Positions 29,201 to 34,962 of a stretch of DNA of 64,000 nucleotides are shown here, piece after piece; within the stretch, counting starts at the first letter, position 1, and the number at the start of each line of letters is the position of its first letter. This DNA is from Siphonodentalium dalli. Its lineage: Eukaryota; Mollusca; Scaphopoda; Gadilida; Siphonodentaliidae. Below the pieces are notes generated by a model, which was given only the letters and a program-made list of their open reading frames with translations, was not told the origin of the DNA and did no database searches. The translations under genes were made by a program, and so were the position numbers. The DNA is taken from NCBI GenBank assembly GCA_032622095.1, contig CP136061.1:260494077-260558076 (forward strand), in the 5' to 3' direction.

Positions 29201-32200
29201 AATAGACTGATTAATGGGTCACTCACTCAAATAGACTGATTAATGGGTCACTCACTCAAATAGACTGATTAATGGGTCACTCACTGATTAATGGGTCACT
29301 CACTGATTAATGGGTCACTCACTGATTAATGGGTCACTCACTGATTAATGGGTCACTCACTCAAATGTAAATTGATGATTAAGGCATGAGCAACAAGTTT
29401 AAATAAAAGACATCCAAATAAAAAATGTGGGGCAGGAAGGGGGTTAAAATAGGGTCGGGAGGGGATGTAAATCAAGATATTTTTATATTGGCCTTATGGA
29501 CAGTATACAGTAATGCTCTAAATAATCGACTCCTTAACTACAGCAGAATTATGGGTAACTTTTCAGGATTTAGTCAGAAATATGGCTTGTTGCCATTCAC
29601 CGGAAAGCTCTCAGTGACAGCTTTCCGGTGAATGGCAACAAGCCATATTTCTTACTAAATCCTGAAAAGTTACCCACAATTCTGCTGTGGTTAAGGAGTC
29701 GATTATTTAGAGCATTACTGTATTTCATGTAGTATAATAGCCAAGGTGGTGTTGTTTCGCTTCAGCTCGCATTTATTCTATTTTTTATTACAATCGTTCC
29801 GCTACGATCTAAATTACACATTTCTATTTGAATATATTGCCTTATAAATGTCGATAAAATATCCGAGATACCACAGCCAGCCATCGCAATGGCGGCCCTG
29901 AAACCCGTACATGTACTTCGTCTTTCTGTGTTTGTTATACCGTTCCTCACGGCGTGTTCCTATCTTTTGATCATGCAGAAAGAAAAACAAACCAGATTGG
30001 TTACCGACAACGGGATTCCTTCCGGATCACGGACATGTACGCGGCAGACGGAAGTGTTTCCTCTGGCCAATCAGCCAGCCTCAGGCTCGAAAAACCGAGT
30101 AGGGATATGGCGGTGAAACGCCGACGGAAGTATCTGCGCATGCTCCGGAGGAAGAATGGCAAGAGGAGGAAAAGTGGCATTAGGTGCAAAATGTCGCCAT
30201 GGTCTGGTTGGTCATCTTGTTCGGTCACGTGTGGGAAGGGTTTACACACGAGAACGAGGTCAATCCTGGTGCATCCCACGAATGGCCGGACATGCTCAAA
30301 GAAAATGCTCCGTAAAAAGAAGTGCAAACTCGCCAGGTGCCGTAAGTATATTGAATATTTATGTCATGGCTTTGTGTGCAGACTTTTTGAGGATTTATTA
30401 TGGCACATGCCATAGAATTCGATACGAAATTAAATCTGAATGCAATTCTATATGACAGAATGTTGTATAAATTCCACTATTATGTCTGTTTATACTTGTA
30501 TCAGTTCCAAGTTACAAAAAACATCCAAACAGAAACTATAGCCACATTTTATTCATAGTCCAGGCCACATGGGTTGGAATTATCATAAGAGGTACAGGTA
30601 GCGGTCTTTATTTGCTGGATAGTTGTTAATGCCAACAAACTACGCGCGGCTGGTGGGCTATATGTACAGGCCTTAGATTATGGTGCCGGGAATTTGCAGA
30701 ATGAGGTCCACAGATGGTGAATTTGCTGACGCTACCATGCACAGCGGGCTAACATCACTAATTGCACCCTCTCGGGACCTGATTCTGCAAAGAATTTATC
30801 TGCCCTATACTGATAGTTCAGTTCCCAGATAGTAGATATTGTGATGTGCACTCATTGGGCACCTCGATCATGCAGTCAATTTGGGGATATAGTTCAATTA
30901 ATGTAAAAATGAAAAAGAAACTTTCTAAAGAAACTAAAATACTTTTTTAATTTGATAATACAGATTAGACATAACAAAATGAGGTCCACAAGGGGTAAAT
31001 TTAATTATGCCAGCCCGCGGTGTTTCACCCTATGGGTTCCTCAATCTGCTAATGTCCGAGACCATATTCTCAGACTTGCGTCTGTGCCAACATTCAAACT
31101 GCGCCACCCCAAAGAGATCAATCCACGCGAGCCTTCTTCAAGCTGAGCTGGAGTTTTTCTCAATATAGTTATCTTAACCAGGGATGTGGCTAGAGGGTCT
31201 CCGCTGGGGGGGGGTGTCCACCTTGGGAATTTCCAACTGCACCCCCCCCCCTTGAGTCGGAATCACACCAACACAACTTTTTGCATAATTCCACTTGCAC
31301 CCCCCCCCCCCTTGAGTCGGAATCGCACCAACACAACTTTTTGCATAATTCCATATGCACCCCCCCCCCCCTTGTACCTCATGCTCAAGCTTAATTTCCT
31401 ATATATTCATAAGCCATGCTTCTATTTTCCCAGTATCAGAACATTAAGATGTTTTAACCTGAAAATTGCCCCCAAAAAAAACAACTAGTGATTTAATTCC
31501 AGACAAATGCACACAGCTACCGACAACAGACCAGGAAACACCGGGCCGACCATGGTTGTTTGGCCCGGTGTGAGAAATTTTTTTAAACTATACAAGAAAA
31601 TCGCAAATCCTAGCATCTAGACTGGCCTCAACTGAAGCTTTCCTAGTGTTGGAAATTTCAAACCTCATGCTCCCCCTCAGGTTGGAAAATTCTTCAACTG
31701 ATGATCATTTATGTCTACAAGCTTGACCAAATGTAGTAAAATATTGTTTTGCTAAACTAATTAGCAGTTTTGTATTGGCCATGTGGATGGGACAATGACA
31801 CACCGGGCCGACCATGGTTCGGCCCGGTGTGCGAAAATTTTGAAATCTGAACAAGAAAATCGCAAAATCCTAACATCTAGACTAGCCTCAAGCCTTCCTA
31901 CTGTTGGAAATTTCAAACCCTACACCCCCACTTAGGTTGGAAAATTTCCAACTGATGACAATTCCAATGACAATGTTGACCAATTGTATGACAATATTGT
32001 TTTCTTAAATTAACTAGAAGTTTTTGACTGGCCACGGGGGAGGGACCAGGACACAAGCTTTCCAAGTGTTGGAAATTTCCAACCAGTCACCCCCTAAGGT
32101 TGGAAAATTTCCAACTGATGACCATTTCTGTCAAAAATTTTGACCAAAAATAGGAACATATGCAAATATTGGTCGAAAAACAATAAATTCCCCCCAATAA

Positions 32201-33843
32201 ATTGTTTTATAATCAAACTACAAGAACATTTTCAACCTATTGTTGGTGTGAAATTTCGTTGTGGCAGGTACGAAATTTCCAACTATTGAAAATATAGCTC
32301 TCTGCTGGGGGGGTGAGACACCTCCCCACACCCCCCCCCCTCTAGCCACATCCCTGATCTTAACCCTTTACCTAACAAAACTGCTAAAACGGCCACAAAA
32401 CAAGCAAATATAAGGTGACGAAGGCCAAAATATCTTGAGAATTTTTCAATAGAACCGTACAAATATGGATATCAATAGAACATTTTATTAACATATAGTC
32501 GAAAAACTATATATTGTTTGATATTTTTTTCTTCAAAAACGTCTGTGTTAGTTAAGGGTTTAAGATTACAACGATGCAACTAGATGGTTCTGAGCGCTCT
32601 CCGGTGGATACTATACTAGCGTGTAGGAGAGCATAACATTTATAATACATTGGTAAAATGGCCGTTGGCACAGAAAATAACCCTTTTGAGTTGTGTGGTG
32701 TGAATTTGTTTTGTATATGTTAGTGCGGTTCTGAACTCAGTTACGAAATCCCAACAACTAAAGGCTTGAGATTTATGATATTATTAAAATAAATTGTGAC
32801 CCGCCATATCAAATACAGTCGTAAGTCGGGATTTGTTTTACCCTGTGCCAATGCATTCTCTTATATATGCGAGTCGACCATAGGTCGCCTCCCATATATA
32901 AGAGAATGCATTGGCCTAACAATTTTTTATCATTTTGTTAAAATAAATGTTTCTTACAATTTTTAGGACATAAAATAAAAAACATCCATTACCCTGCAGG
33001 GAGCCCCACACATATATAGAAGCATATAGAAGAGTGTCGTCTGCTCATGTTTGTCTGGGGCTCTGTATGGGTGAAATTATAAAATTGTTAAAGAATACAA
33101 GAAAAAATTATTAAAATTGTAAACAATTGTTAGGCCAATGCATTCTCTTATATATGCGAGGCGACCTATGGTCGACTCGCATATATAAGAGAACGCATTG
33201 GCACAGGGTAAATAAAATCCCGACTTACGACTGGATTTGATATGGCGGGTCACAAAAGTTTCTCCAAATGTCAATTTTTCTGATCTTGAATACGAGTTGA
33301 GCCTGTCAGTATATTGTAAACACTGAGTTACACAATATTTTTCTACATTTCTCCATTTCATAGAATGGTATAGTTCTCTCATTGTCTTTGTTCTCTCTCA
33401 CACACCCCTCTCCCTCTCTCTCTCTCTCTCTCTCTCTAAGTACCTCTCCACTCTACCACCTATCTCAACATATCCCCAATCTCCCCCTCTCATGTTTATG
33501 GCATAACAGTCCGAACTACTTCATGAAAATGTTCCTTGTAACCAAGGTATTGGTTCAAACCATAAGCAATGTGGATATACGATGTATGTTTCGGTTTAAT
33601 ACACATCAATTACTAGATAAACACGTGTTTACAAATGTTCGCTAACAGCAATATATTATTTCAGCAATCGATTGTCGAATCGGGGAGTGGACAGCATGGA
33701 CGCCATGTTCCCGAACGTGTGGCGAGAACGCGGTCCAGGTCCGGAAGAGGAAGATCATGCAGCGGCCGAAAAGGGGAGGTAAACGATGCCCGGCCAAAAG
33801 GAATAAACGATTCTGTAACCTACCTTTATGTCAAAAGGATGAT
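4517..33843 (+). CDS. SPON1: F-spondin-like secreted matrix protein, 12 exons, 5' end not in window
   Basis: Spliced gene assembled from exons 4517-4653, 7564-7637, 9033-9179, 10029-10180, 14604-14745, 15041-15150, 15679-15925, 17007-17408, 17992-18036, 24731-24907, 29979-30341 and 33665-33843. Together they give 2175 bases, exactly 725 codons, with every junction phase compatible. Approximate residues: Reeler end 1-72, Spondin_N 85-285, TSP1 341-392 and 412-465, acidic Ser/Thr linker 466-486, Kunitz 488-538, polybasic linker 591-609, TSP1 614-665 and 669-721. Reeler then Spondin_N then TSP1 repeats is the F-spondin order. Vertebrate F-spondin has six TSP1 repeats and no Kunitz domain; invertebrate spondins with a Kunitz domain are known. 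F-spondins are secreted, bind matrix and act in axon guidance and cell adhesion; that role is inferred here. The signal peptide and Reeler start were not found between 1 and 4516. The 3' end is uncertain (see the last exons). Orthology to SPON1 rather than another spondin is an inference. Confidence 0.9.
4810..5600. repeat. Minisatellite, 99-bp unit with 41-bp half-units
   Basis: ATTAGAACCCATATATAGGG starts recur at 5001, 5100, 5199, 5298, 5397 and 5496, giving six 99-bp units. Shorter 41-bp partial units lie at 4820-4960. Ninety-nine is a multiple of three, which explains a 204-codon open frame on the - strand (5054-5668) with no gene meaning. Lies in spondin intron 1. Confidence 0.9.
5812..6265. 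repeat. Minisatellite, 34-bp unit containing GTACATGTAC
   Basis: About thirteen units of CAGTACATGTACTGTTCGTG plus TATGTTTAGGAGTT, starting for example at 5889 and 5923. Each contains the 10-bp palindrome GTACATGTAC, or AGTACATGTACT as a 12-bp palindrome. A degenerate 5' half-array with CTGTTGCGATCGAATAATAC repeats lies at 5703-5790. Confidence 0.9.
6266..7122. other. No gene recognised; poly-A run
   Basis: Non-coding intron sequence. A 24-base run of A lies at about 7080-7103. Confidence 0.4.
7123..7505. repeat. 66-bp tandem array built from a family H element
   Basis: CAGATCATAAG starts recur at 7123, 7189, 7255 and 7321. The unit includes ACTAAATACTCACTGATGGG and CCTTAGAAAATGTTCAGATC, which are the internal arms of family H elements (compare 11285, 58166). 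The right side (7390-7505) continues with the complementary half (AGGTAATATCTGAACATTTG) and a decayed terminus (GATATAGAAATGG). Confidence 0.8.
7564..7637 (+). CDS. SPON1: Spondin exon 2: Reeler end
   Basis: The acceptor TTTTTCAG ends at 7563 and the donor GTAAGT starts at 7638. The first base completes the Arg codon of the previous exon, giving the joined reading DFRATVIENPNRWYKDAGNL. This matches the last Reeler strand of F-spondins, where a conserved Asn-Pro and Trp-Tyr pair is followed by a short linker ending in Cys. The exon ends SICPK plus one base (phase 1). Confidence 0.9.
7660..7780. repeat. 40-bp tandem repeat, three units
   Basis: Three units of CAATTCAAGAAATGCATGGC followed by ATTGTTATCTTCGTGGCAAA, just downstream of the exon 2 donor. 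Confidence 0.85.
7781..9032. other. Intron, no feature recognised
   Basis: Most of spondin intron 2. A/T-rich, no repeat family or exon that I can support. Confidence 0.5.
9033..9179 (+). CDS. SPON1: Spondin exon 3: Spondin_N start
   Basis: The acceptor CACATTTCAG ends at 9032 and the donor GTAAGC starts at 9180. The exon begins in phase 1 and ends in phase 1. It encodes CQDVAYKMTFHGHWSRESHP followed by KGFP, the signature start of the Spondin_N domain: Cys, Ala-x-Tyr, Thr-Phe-x-Gly-x-Trp-Ser and His-Pro-Lys-x-Phe/Tyr-Pro. A Cys-rich segment (CCRC) precedes it, as in F-spondin. Confidence 0.93.
9180..10028. other. Intron, no feature recognised
   Basis: Spondin intron 3. I see no repeat family or additional exon. 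Confidence 0.5.
10029..10180 (+). CDS. SPON1: Spondin exon 4: Spondin_N middle
   Basis: The acceptor TATTTTGTAG ends at 10028 and the donor GTGAGC starts at 10181. The exon reads LLWSSIIGATHSKSYSLWKF then GHYASDGVKNVCEAGET. This corresponds to the Spondin_N motif with Trp-Ser, Ile-Ile-Gly, His-Ser, a Leu-Trp and Ala-Ser-x-Gly-Val, followed by an acidic helix that ends EEDMKKN. The start completes the phase-1 codon of exon 3 and the exon ends in phase 0. It is 152 bases long. Confidence 0.93.
10351..10815. mobile_element. Family B element, GTGACCCGCC termini, copy 1
   Basis: The left end GTGACCCGCCATATCAAA and right end TATATGGCGGGTCAC are inverted repeats about 40 bases long that run to GTCGTAAGTCGGGATTT and its complement. 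Inside are two hairpin cassettes (10397-10470 and 10695-10770) and, in the spacer, a second palindromic block with AGCCCCAGACAAACATGAGC paired with GTGTGGGGCT. The flanks TATA and TATG may be a TA target duplication, but other copies do not confirm this. Confidence 0.8.
10816..11284. other. Intron, no feature recognised
   Basis: No supported feature. Confidence 0.4.
11285..11522. mobile_element. Family H TTAA element, copy
   Basis: Starts TTAACCATTTATATACTAAA and ends TTTAGTATAGAAAGGGTTAT (last TTAA decayed to TTAT). A central foldback pairs CAGATAATAAGTT with AACTTATTATCTGAACATTT. The same family occurs at 18637, 38741 and 58166. Confidence 0.75.
11520..11998. repeat. 60-bp tandem array, eight units
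   Basis: Eight units of CATAAGCTACATGATTCAAA plus TTAAACGCGAAATCAACTTA and AAAGGGTTAAATTCACATAT. Unit length is a multiple of three, producing an open frame at 11543-11956. The array starts exactly at the right end of the family H element, and each unit carries its AAAGGGTTA terminus. Confidence 0.92.
11999..13237. other. Intron, no feature recognised
   Basis: No supported feature. Confidence 0.4.
13238..14335. mobile_element. Degenerate hAT-like element(s), TTGGCA-rich termini
   Basis: Left ends at 13238 (GGTTCGCGCTACC) and 13444 (CAGGGTTCGCGCTGCCACTT), right end near 14325-14337 (GGGCAGCGCGGACCCTA). The inner flanks repeat TTTGGCAAAAAATAT and TTTGGCACAAG. It is related to the intact element at 62720-63279. 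I see no matching target duplication here, so it is decayed or composite. Confidence 0.6.
14335..14515. repeat. Dispersed repeat D, copy 1
   Basis: About 180 bases also present at 16366-16535: TCATTCCCATGACATTTGAA, GTCCAGTTCCTCGT, TCAGAACG, GTGATAGTTAATGTCTAG. Both copies lie in the same orientation in spondin introns. No coding potential recognised. Confidence 0.75.
14604..14745 (+). CDS. SPON1: Spondin exon 5: Spondin_N middle
   Basis: The acceptor TTTCTTATTTCAG ends at 14603 and the donor GTGAGT starts at 14746. Phase 0 in, phase 1 out. It encodes GGRIRTVVRTDPMRDTMGTL followed later by HYLSFLSMFGPSPDWCVG. The Phe-Leu-Ser-Met-x-Gly-Pro-Ser-Pro-Asp-Trp run is one of the best conserved stretches of Spondin_N. 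Confidence 0.94.
15041..15150 (+). CDS. SPON1: Spondin exon 6: Spondin_N, PWDAGT motif
   Basis: The acceptor TTCCATTTTAG ends at 15040 and the donor GTGAGT starts at 15151. Phase 1 in, phase 0 out. The reading is VTSLDLCDKSNCSWIEHKEI then SLYPWDAGTTSGSSYF. The paired cysteines, Trp, and the Pro-Trp-Asp-Ala-Gly-Thr-x-Ser-Gly motif identify the metal-binding end of Spondin_N in the known family. Confidence 0.94.
15275..15530. mobile_element. Fragment of the CAGGGATGTGG hAT family
   Basis: Contains CAGTTGGAAC..., GGGGTGCAATGTGGGAGGGG and the right terminus TAGCCACATCCCTG (ends about 15521), which is the terminus of the complete element at 31179-32356. The left end is missing. Confidence 0.6.
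15679..15925 (+). CDS. SPON1: Spondin exon 7: Spondin_N end and linker
   Basis: The acceptor CGCTTTTCAG ends at 15678 and the donor GTATAC starts at 15926. Phase 0 in, phase 1 out. It encodes PREKIHRLTNTYPNDPDSPF then YGEDRVKPMAKLIL, which matches the Spondin_N tail with Pro-x-x-Pro-x-Ser-Pro-Phe-Tyr and the final beta strand. After a Cys (EECRAP) it continues into a charged linker (DDTKLDTPVGDDLLALMKEQ). The donor is weaker than the others, but the next exon joins in frame. Confidence 0.92.
16095..16262. repeat. Foldback (inverted repeat)
   Basis: CTCAATATCAAAGCTTTCGG at 16099 pairs with CGAAAGCTTTGATATTGAG at 16238. TGTTACAAGATTA at 16147 pairs with TAATCTTGTAACA at 16188. Likely a small foldback MITE. 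Confidence 0.7.
16366..16535. repeat. Dispersed repeat D, copy 2
   Basis: Second copy of the repeat at 14335-14515, about 80 percent similar by eye. Confidence 0.75.
16650..16975. repeat. Dispersed repeat E, copy 1
   Basis: Matches 29013-29490: TTTACATCCAACTTTTCAGA, GGTCAGTTCTAGATATTGAA, GCAGTATCCTATCTTATA, TTGATGGTTAAGG, TAGGGTCGG. It runs to within about 30 bases of the exon 8 acceptor. Confidence 0.75.
17007..17408 (+). CDS. SPON1: Spondin exon 8: TSP1 repeats 1 and 2
   Basis: The acceptor TTGACCTTTTCAG ends at 17006 and the donor GTAAGC starts at 17409. Phase 1 at both ends, the usual phase for extracellular modules. Repeat 1 contains WSDWTLCSSDCGVG and repeat 2 contains FSDWSTCSVTCGLGIRERWR. 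Each has the Trp ladder, Cys-Ser-x-x-Cys-Gly and trailing cysteines. WSDW in repeat 1 is a C-mannosylation consensus, while repeat 2 has Phe at the first position. The two repeats sharing one exon is unusual, since TSP1 units are often encoded singly. Confidence 0.95.
17409..17991. other. Intron, no feature recognised
   Basis: Spondin intron 8; nothing supported. Confidence 0.4.
17992..18036 (+). CDS. SPON1: Spondin exon 9: small Ser/Thr/Glu linker exon
   Basis: The acceptor CTTTCATATTAG ends at 17991 and the donor is GTATTG at 18037, which is weak. The 45-base exon is phase 1 on both sides and encodes ESSSESSAAETETTT, a hydrophilic stretch of the kind that is often O-glycosylated. Because it is a multiple of three with matching phases, exons 8 and 10 also join in frame without it. 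It may therefore be optional or alternatively spliced. It has no homology signal of its own. Confidence 0.55.
18590..18900. mobile_element. Family H element, decayed copy
   Basis: CGTTTCTATACTAAATGG at 18646 and a foldback pairing TAATAAGTTCAACAAAATAT with GAACTTATTATCTGAACATT (18795-18845), then CCCAAGGGAACTACTCGTCA. A run of G lies at 18714-18726. The right terminus is lost. Confidence 0.65.
18901..19800. other. Intron, no gene; short local duplication
   Basis: Around 19090-19170 the phrase TACCTCTGCTAGGTGTTA is repeated two to three times. Nothing else supported. Confidence 0.4.
19805..20535. repeat. Direct repeat pair flanking a GA/TA microsatellite
   Basis: 19805-19975 and 20352-20515 are diverged direct copies: GGTTAGAGCA, TCTTTACCAGAAT, CTATTCGC, TTAGAGCACAATT, GCCATTGAGC, GACCACGAC. 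Each copy also has an internal inverted repeat (TTACCAGAAT with ATTCTGGTAA). Between them, 20101-20224 is (GA)n then (TA)n. Confidence 0.75.
20708..20872. repeat. Long foldback
   Basis: AAGGATTAACTGTCATATGA at 20715 pairs with TGACAGTTAATCCTTATATT at 20850, and GTGAGGTAAGTGGTCATAAC pairs with GTTATGACCACTTACCTCAC. The arms are about 70 bases around a spacer of about 15 bases. Likely a foldback MITE. Confidence 0.85.
21319..21420. repeat. Foldback
   Basis: TTGAGGGACACGGCGCTATG pairs with AGCGCCGTATCCCTCAATG, and CACATTGTGTGAAC pairs with GTTCACATTAAATGTG; short central loop ACGAAGCG. Confidence 0.8.
21421..22193. other. Intron, no feature recognised
   Basis: No supported feature. Confidence 0.4.
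22194..23047. repeat. 229-bp tandem array inside inverted CAGGGACCAGCC ends
   Basis: Four units start near 22221, 22448, 22677 and 22907 with CTCCCTGATAACGGCCCACT. The left boundary is CAGGGACCAGCCT; the right side is four 18-bp units CAAGGCTGGTCCCTACAT ending GGTCCCTG at 23047. The ends are inverted repeats, as in hAT-type elements, but the 8-base flanks do not match. Confidence 0.7.
23048..23683. other. Intron, no feature recognised
   Basis: No supported feature. Confidence 0.4.
23684..23844. mobile_element. Family B element, right half only
   Basis: Begins inside the element (TTGTAAGAAACATTTATTT), continues with one hairpin cassette (23727-23799) and ends at the GTCAC terminus (TATGGCGGGTCAC). 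The left terminus and first cassette are missing. Confidence 0.8.
23845..24730. other. Intron, no feature recognised
   Basis: End of spondin intron 9; no supported feature. Confidence 0.4.
24731..24907 (+). CDS. SPON1: Spondin exon 10: Kunitz/BPTI domain
   Basis: The acceptor GGTTTATTTTTAG ends at 24730. The donor chosen is GTACGT at 24908, because it leaves phase 1 and joins exon 11. The six cysteines are spaced 8, 15, 7, 12 and 3 residues apart, exactly the Kunitz pattern, with GPC, FYYD, FKYGGC and the loop NGNGNNF. The residue after the second Cys (P1 position) is Thr followed by Gly (PCTG), not Lys or Arg, so trypsin-like protease inhibition is unlikely; this is inference from known Kunitz inhibitors. 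An earlier GTGACT donor at 24889 is possible but breaks the frame with exon 11. Confidence 0.93.
24908..25545. other. Intron, no feature recognised
   Basis: An open frame after the Kunitz exon (25001-25288) has no recognisable domain. Confidence 0.4.
25546..25945 (-). mobile_element. Family A TTAA element, copy 3
   Basis: TTAA at both ends; 400 bases; near identical to copy 1, with hairpin cassettes at 25574-25645 and 25723-25794. Confidence 0.88.
25946..27180. other. Intron, no gene; G run
   Basis: A poly-G tract lies at about 26498-26512. Nothing else is supported. Confidence 0.4.
27186..28145. repeat. Repeat I: TGACCTTGA/TCAAGGTCA arrays with LINE-like tail
   Basis: Starts TAGAAGGTGACCCGACTTCG. 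About six segments each pair TGACCTTGAATTG with a nearby TCAAGGTCA. The unit near 27540-27840 repeats CCCCACATACCAAGTTTCAT three times. It ends TCATCGAAATCGGTTCAGCC, GTTTTCGAGTCCATCGATTA, a CA tract and AATATATAATAGA, then a second TAGAAGG start at 27925. This ending resembles 3' tails of RTE-type LINEs or derived SINEs of invertebrates; that class is inferred. Confidence 0.6.
28555..28700. repeat. Repeat I, tail fragment
   Basis: Second copy of the 3' tail: AAATTAATATGCCTATGTTA, CCCCACATACCAAGTTTCTT, TTTCGAGTCCATCGATTACA, CA tract, AAAATATATAATAGA. Confidence 0.75.
29013..29490. repeat. Dispersed repeat E, copy 2, with 19-22-bp satellite
   Basis: Matches 16650-16975. Inside, 29170-29365 carries about nine units of ACTGATTAATGGGTCACTC, an expansion absent from copy 1, which has only one degenerate equivalent (GACTGAGTAATGAGTAATTG). 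Confidence 0.8.
29509..29728. repeat. Very long near-perfect foldback
   Basis: Arms of about 100 bases: CAGTAATGCTCTAAATAATC at 29509 pairs with GATTATTTAGAGCATTACTG ending at about 29720. The centre is at about 29613 (AGCTCTCAGTGACAGCT). Only a few mismatches are visible. Lies in intron 10, about 250 bases before exon 11. Confidence 0.9.
29979..30341 (+). CDS. SPON1: Spondin exon 11: basic linker and TSP1 repeat 3
   Basis: The acceptor TTTTGATCATGCAG ends at 29978 and the donor GTAAGT starts at 30342. Phase 1 at both ends. The first 45 residues are a low-complexity linker. Next comes a dense basic block (KRRRK, RRK and KRRK within 19 residues, bases 30116-30172). Then comes a TSP1 repeat, CKMSPWSGWSSCSVTCGKGL, ending CKLARC. 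WSGW fits the C-mannosylation consensus. The basic block could be a proprotein convertase or plasmin cleavage region, or a heparin-binding patch; F-spondin is known to be cleaved near its C-terminal TSP1 repeats. Confidence 0.9.
30690..31040. mobile_element. Repeat J (foldback), copy 1
   Basis: AGAATGAGGTCCACAGATGG pairs with CACCCTCTCGGGACCTGATT around GCTAACATCAC/GCGGGCTAAC. Flanking AAAGAAACTTTCTAAAGAAA and AATTTGGGGATATAG are shared, in inverted order, with 56615-56920. A further partial start (AAAATGAGGTCCACAAGGGG) is at 30978. Confidence 0.65.
31179..32356. mobile_element. Complete non-autonomous hAT-type element
   Basis: The left end CAGGGATGTGGCTAGAGGG and right end CCCTCTAGCCACATCCCTG are perfect inverted repeats of 19 bases. 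The flanks show an exact 8-bp duplication, ATCTTAAC, at 31171-31178 and 32357-32364. CAGGG termini and 8-bp duplications are known for hAT. The body (1178 bases) has poly-C runs and repeated segments (CACCGGGCCGACCATGGTT twice; GTTGGAAATTTC several times) but no transposase frame. Confidence 0.93.
32796..33253. mobile_element. Family B element, copy 2 (complete)
   Basis: Termini GTGACCCGCCATATCAAA and TTTGATATGGCGGGTCAC. Hairpin cassettes at 32845-32915 and 33133-33203; inner palindrome with CATACAG/AGCCCC at 32995-33075 in the reverse order compared with copy 1. Confidence 0.85.
33395..33445. repeat. CT microsatellite
   Basis: (CT)n tract, about 220 bases before exon 12. Confidence 0.85.
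33665..33843 (+). CDS. SPON1: Spondin exon 12: TSP1 repeat 4
   Basis: The acceptor TATTATTTCAG ends at 33664. The phase-1 start gives IDCRIGEWTAWTPCSRTCGE and the repeat ends FCNLPLCQKDD. WTAW is a C-mannosylation consensus. A consensus donor GTAAGT starts at 33844 in phase 0. If it is not used, the frame reads VSTAEYTIM and stops at TAA 33871-33873, giving a short C-terminal tail. Both ends are plausible. In known F-spondins the last TSP1 repeat sits at the very C-terminus, which fits either. Confidence 0.9.
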
Positions 33844-34435
33844 GTAAGTACAGCGGAATACACGATTATGTAACCTAACTATATGTCATACCATGTTCTT
33901 GTGTTTTATGTAGGGAGCTGTGCTGGTGCATGACATAAGAACCGAAACCTATAAAAGAAAACGTTCTGTATGTGAAGTTCGTTTAATGCCAGAGTATGTT
34001 CTCCTGACGACTCCATTAGCTGTCTATTTATTTCTGATTCCCAACATTCTAAATACCTATTTTCGGCTTGGTCTTAGTAAACAATTTCCAAATTATATAA
34101 TTTACGCCTCCTAATGTTACCAAGCTATGCTGACAATCATAAATTATTATATTGTATACTGCGCTGTAGCAGTATAATGTTTACAAACTATGCTAAAACA
34201 CTTATAAAGAGCGTTGGTGACATTCAAATTGAAGCATAATTTCAAGTTTGGTATTCCGCCGCCATGCCACCGATTCTCTTCTTTATATTTGGTTGACATA
34301 CCTGTAGAGTCCTTATGACTTACTCCACAATATGTATCCAGGAAATGGCATTGTCTGGATGCATACCAGTGGTCTAGGACTTACCCTCATTCTAGCGGCT
34401 TTCCTAGCAACCTTTGAATAATTATACAACATATC

Positions 34436-34872
34436 GTTTGCCAGAGCCTTCTCTTATATATGCGAAATGGGAGTCTCGCATATATCGCAGCGTGCATTTG
34501 ATGACAAGGTGAAATTACATATTGTTAGGCCAACGTATTCTCTTATATATGTTTGGTTCCATATGAGAGACTCGCATATATACGAGAATGCATTGGCCTA
34601 ACATTTTTTTTTACCCTGTGCCAATGCATTCTCTTATATATGCGAGTCGACCATAGGTCGCCTCGCATATATAAGAGAATGCATTGGCCTAACAATTTTT
34701 TACAATTTTAATAATTTTGTCTTGTATTCTGTAACAATTTTATAATTTTACCCATACAGAGCCCCAGACAAACATGAGCAGACGACACTCGTCTATATGC
34801 TTCTATACATGTGTGGGGCTCCCTGCAGGGTTTTTCCAAATAATTCAGGAAGCTCCAGTCATGAAGGAGTTA
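34436..34872. mobile_element. Decayed A'-like element with a nested family B fragment
   Basis: Two degenerate hairpins (34440-34495 and 34530-34602, TCTTATATATGCGA paired with CGCATATAT) like those at 41755-41935. Then comes a family B left half from ACCCTGTGCC (34614) to CTGCAGGGT (34832), and then the A' right end CAGGAAGCTCCAGTCATGAA ending GTTAA near 34872. The B piece interrupts the A' element. Confidence 0.65.
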
Positions 34873-34962
34873 AATGTGAAAAACTATACAAAATGTCGAC
34901 CAACATTAAATATACTGTTATAGCCATTGATTCATTTCCAACATCAGTGCACAATCGAAAGT

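Noticed and set aside
32796-33253. Fixed TA target duplication for family B
   Set aside because: Copy 1 flanks could fit TA, but copy 2 flanks (AAAT and AAAG) do not.
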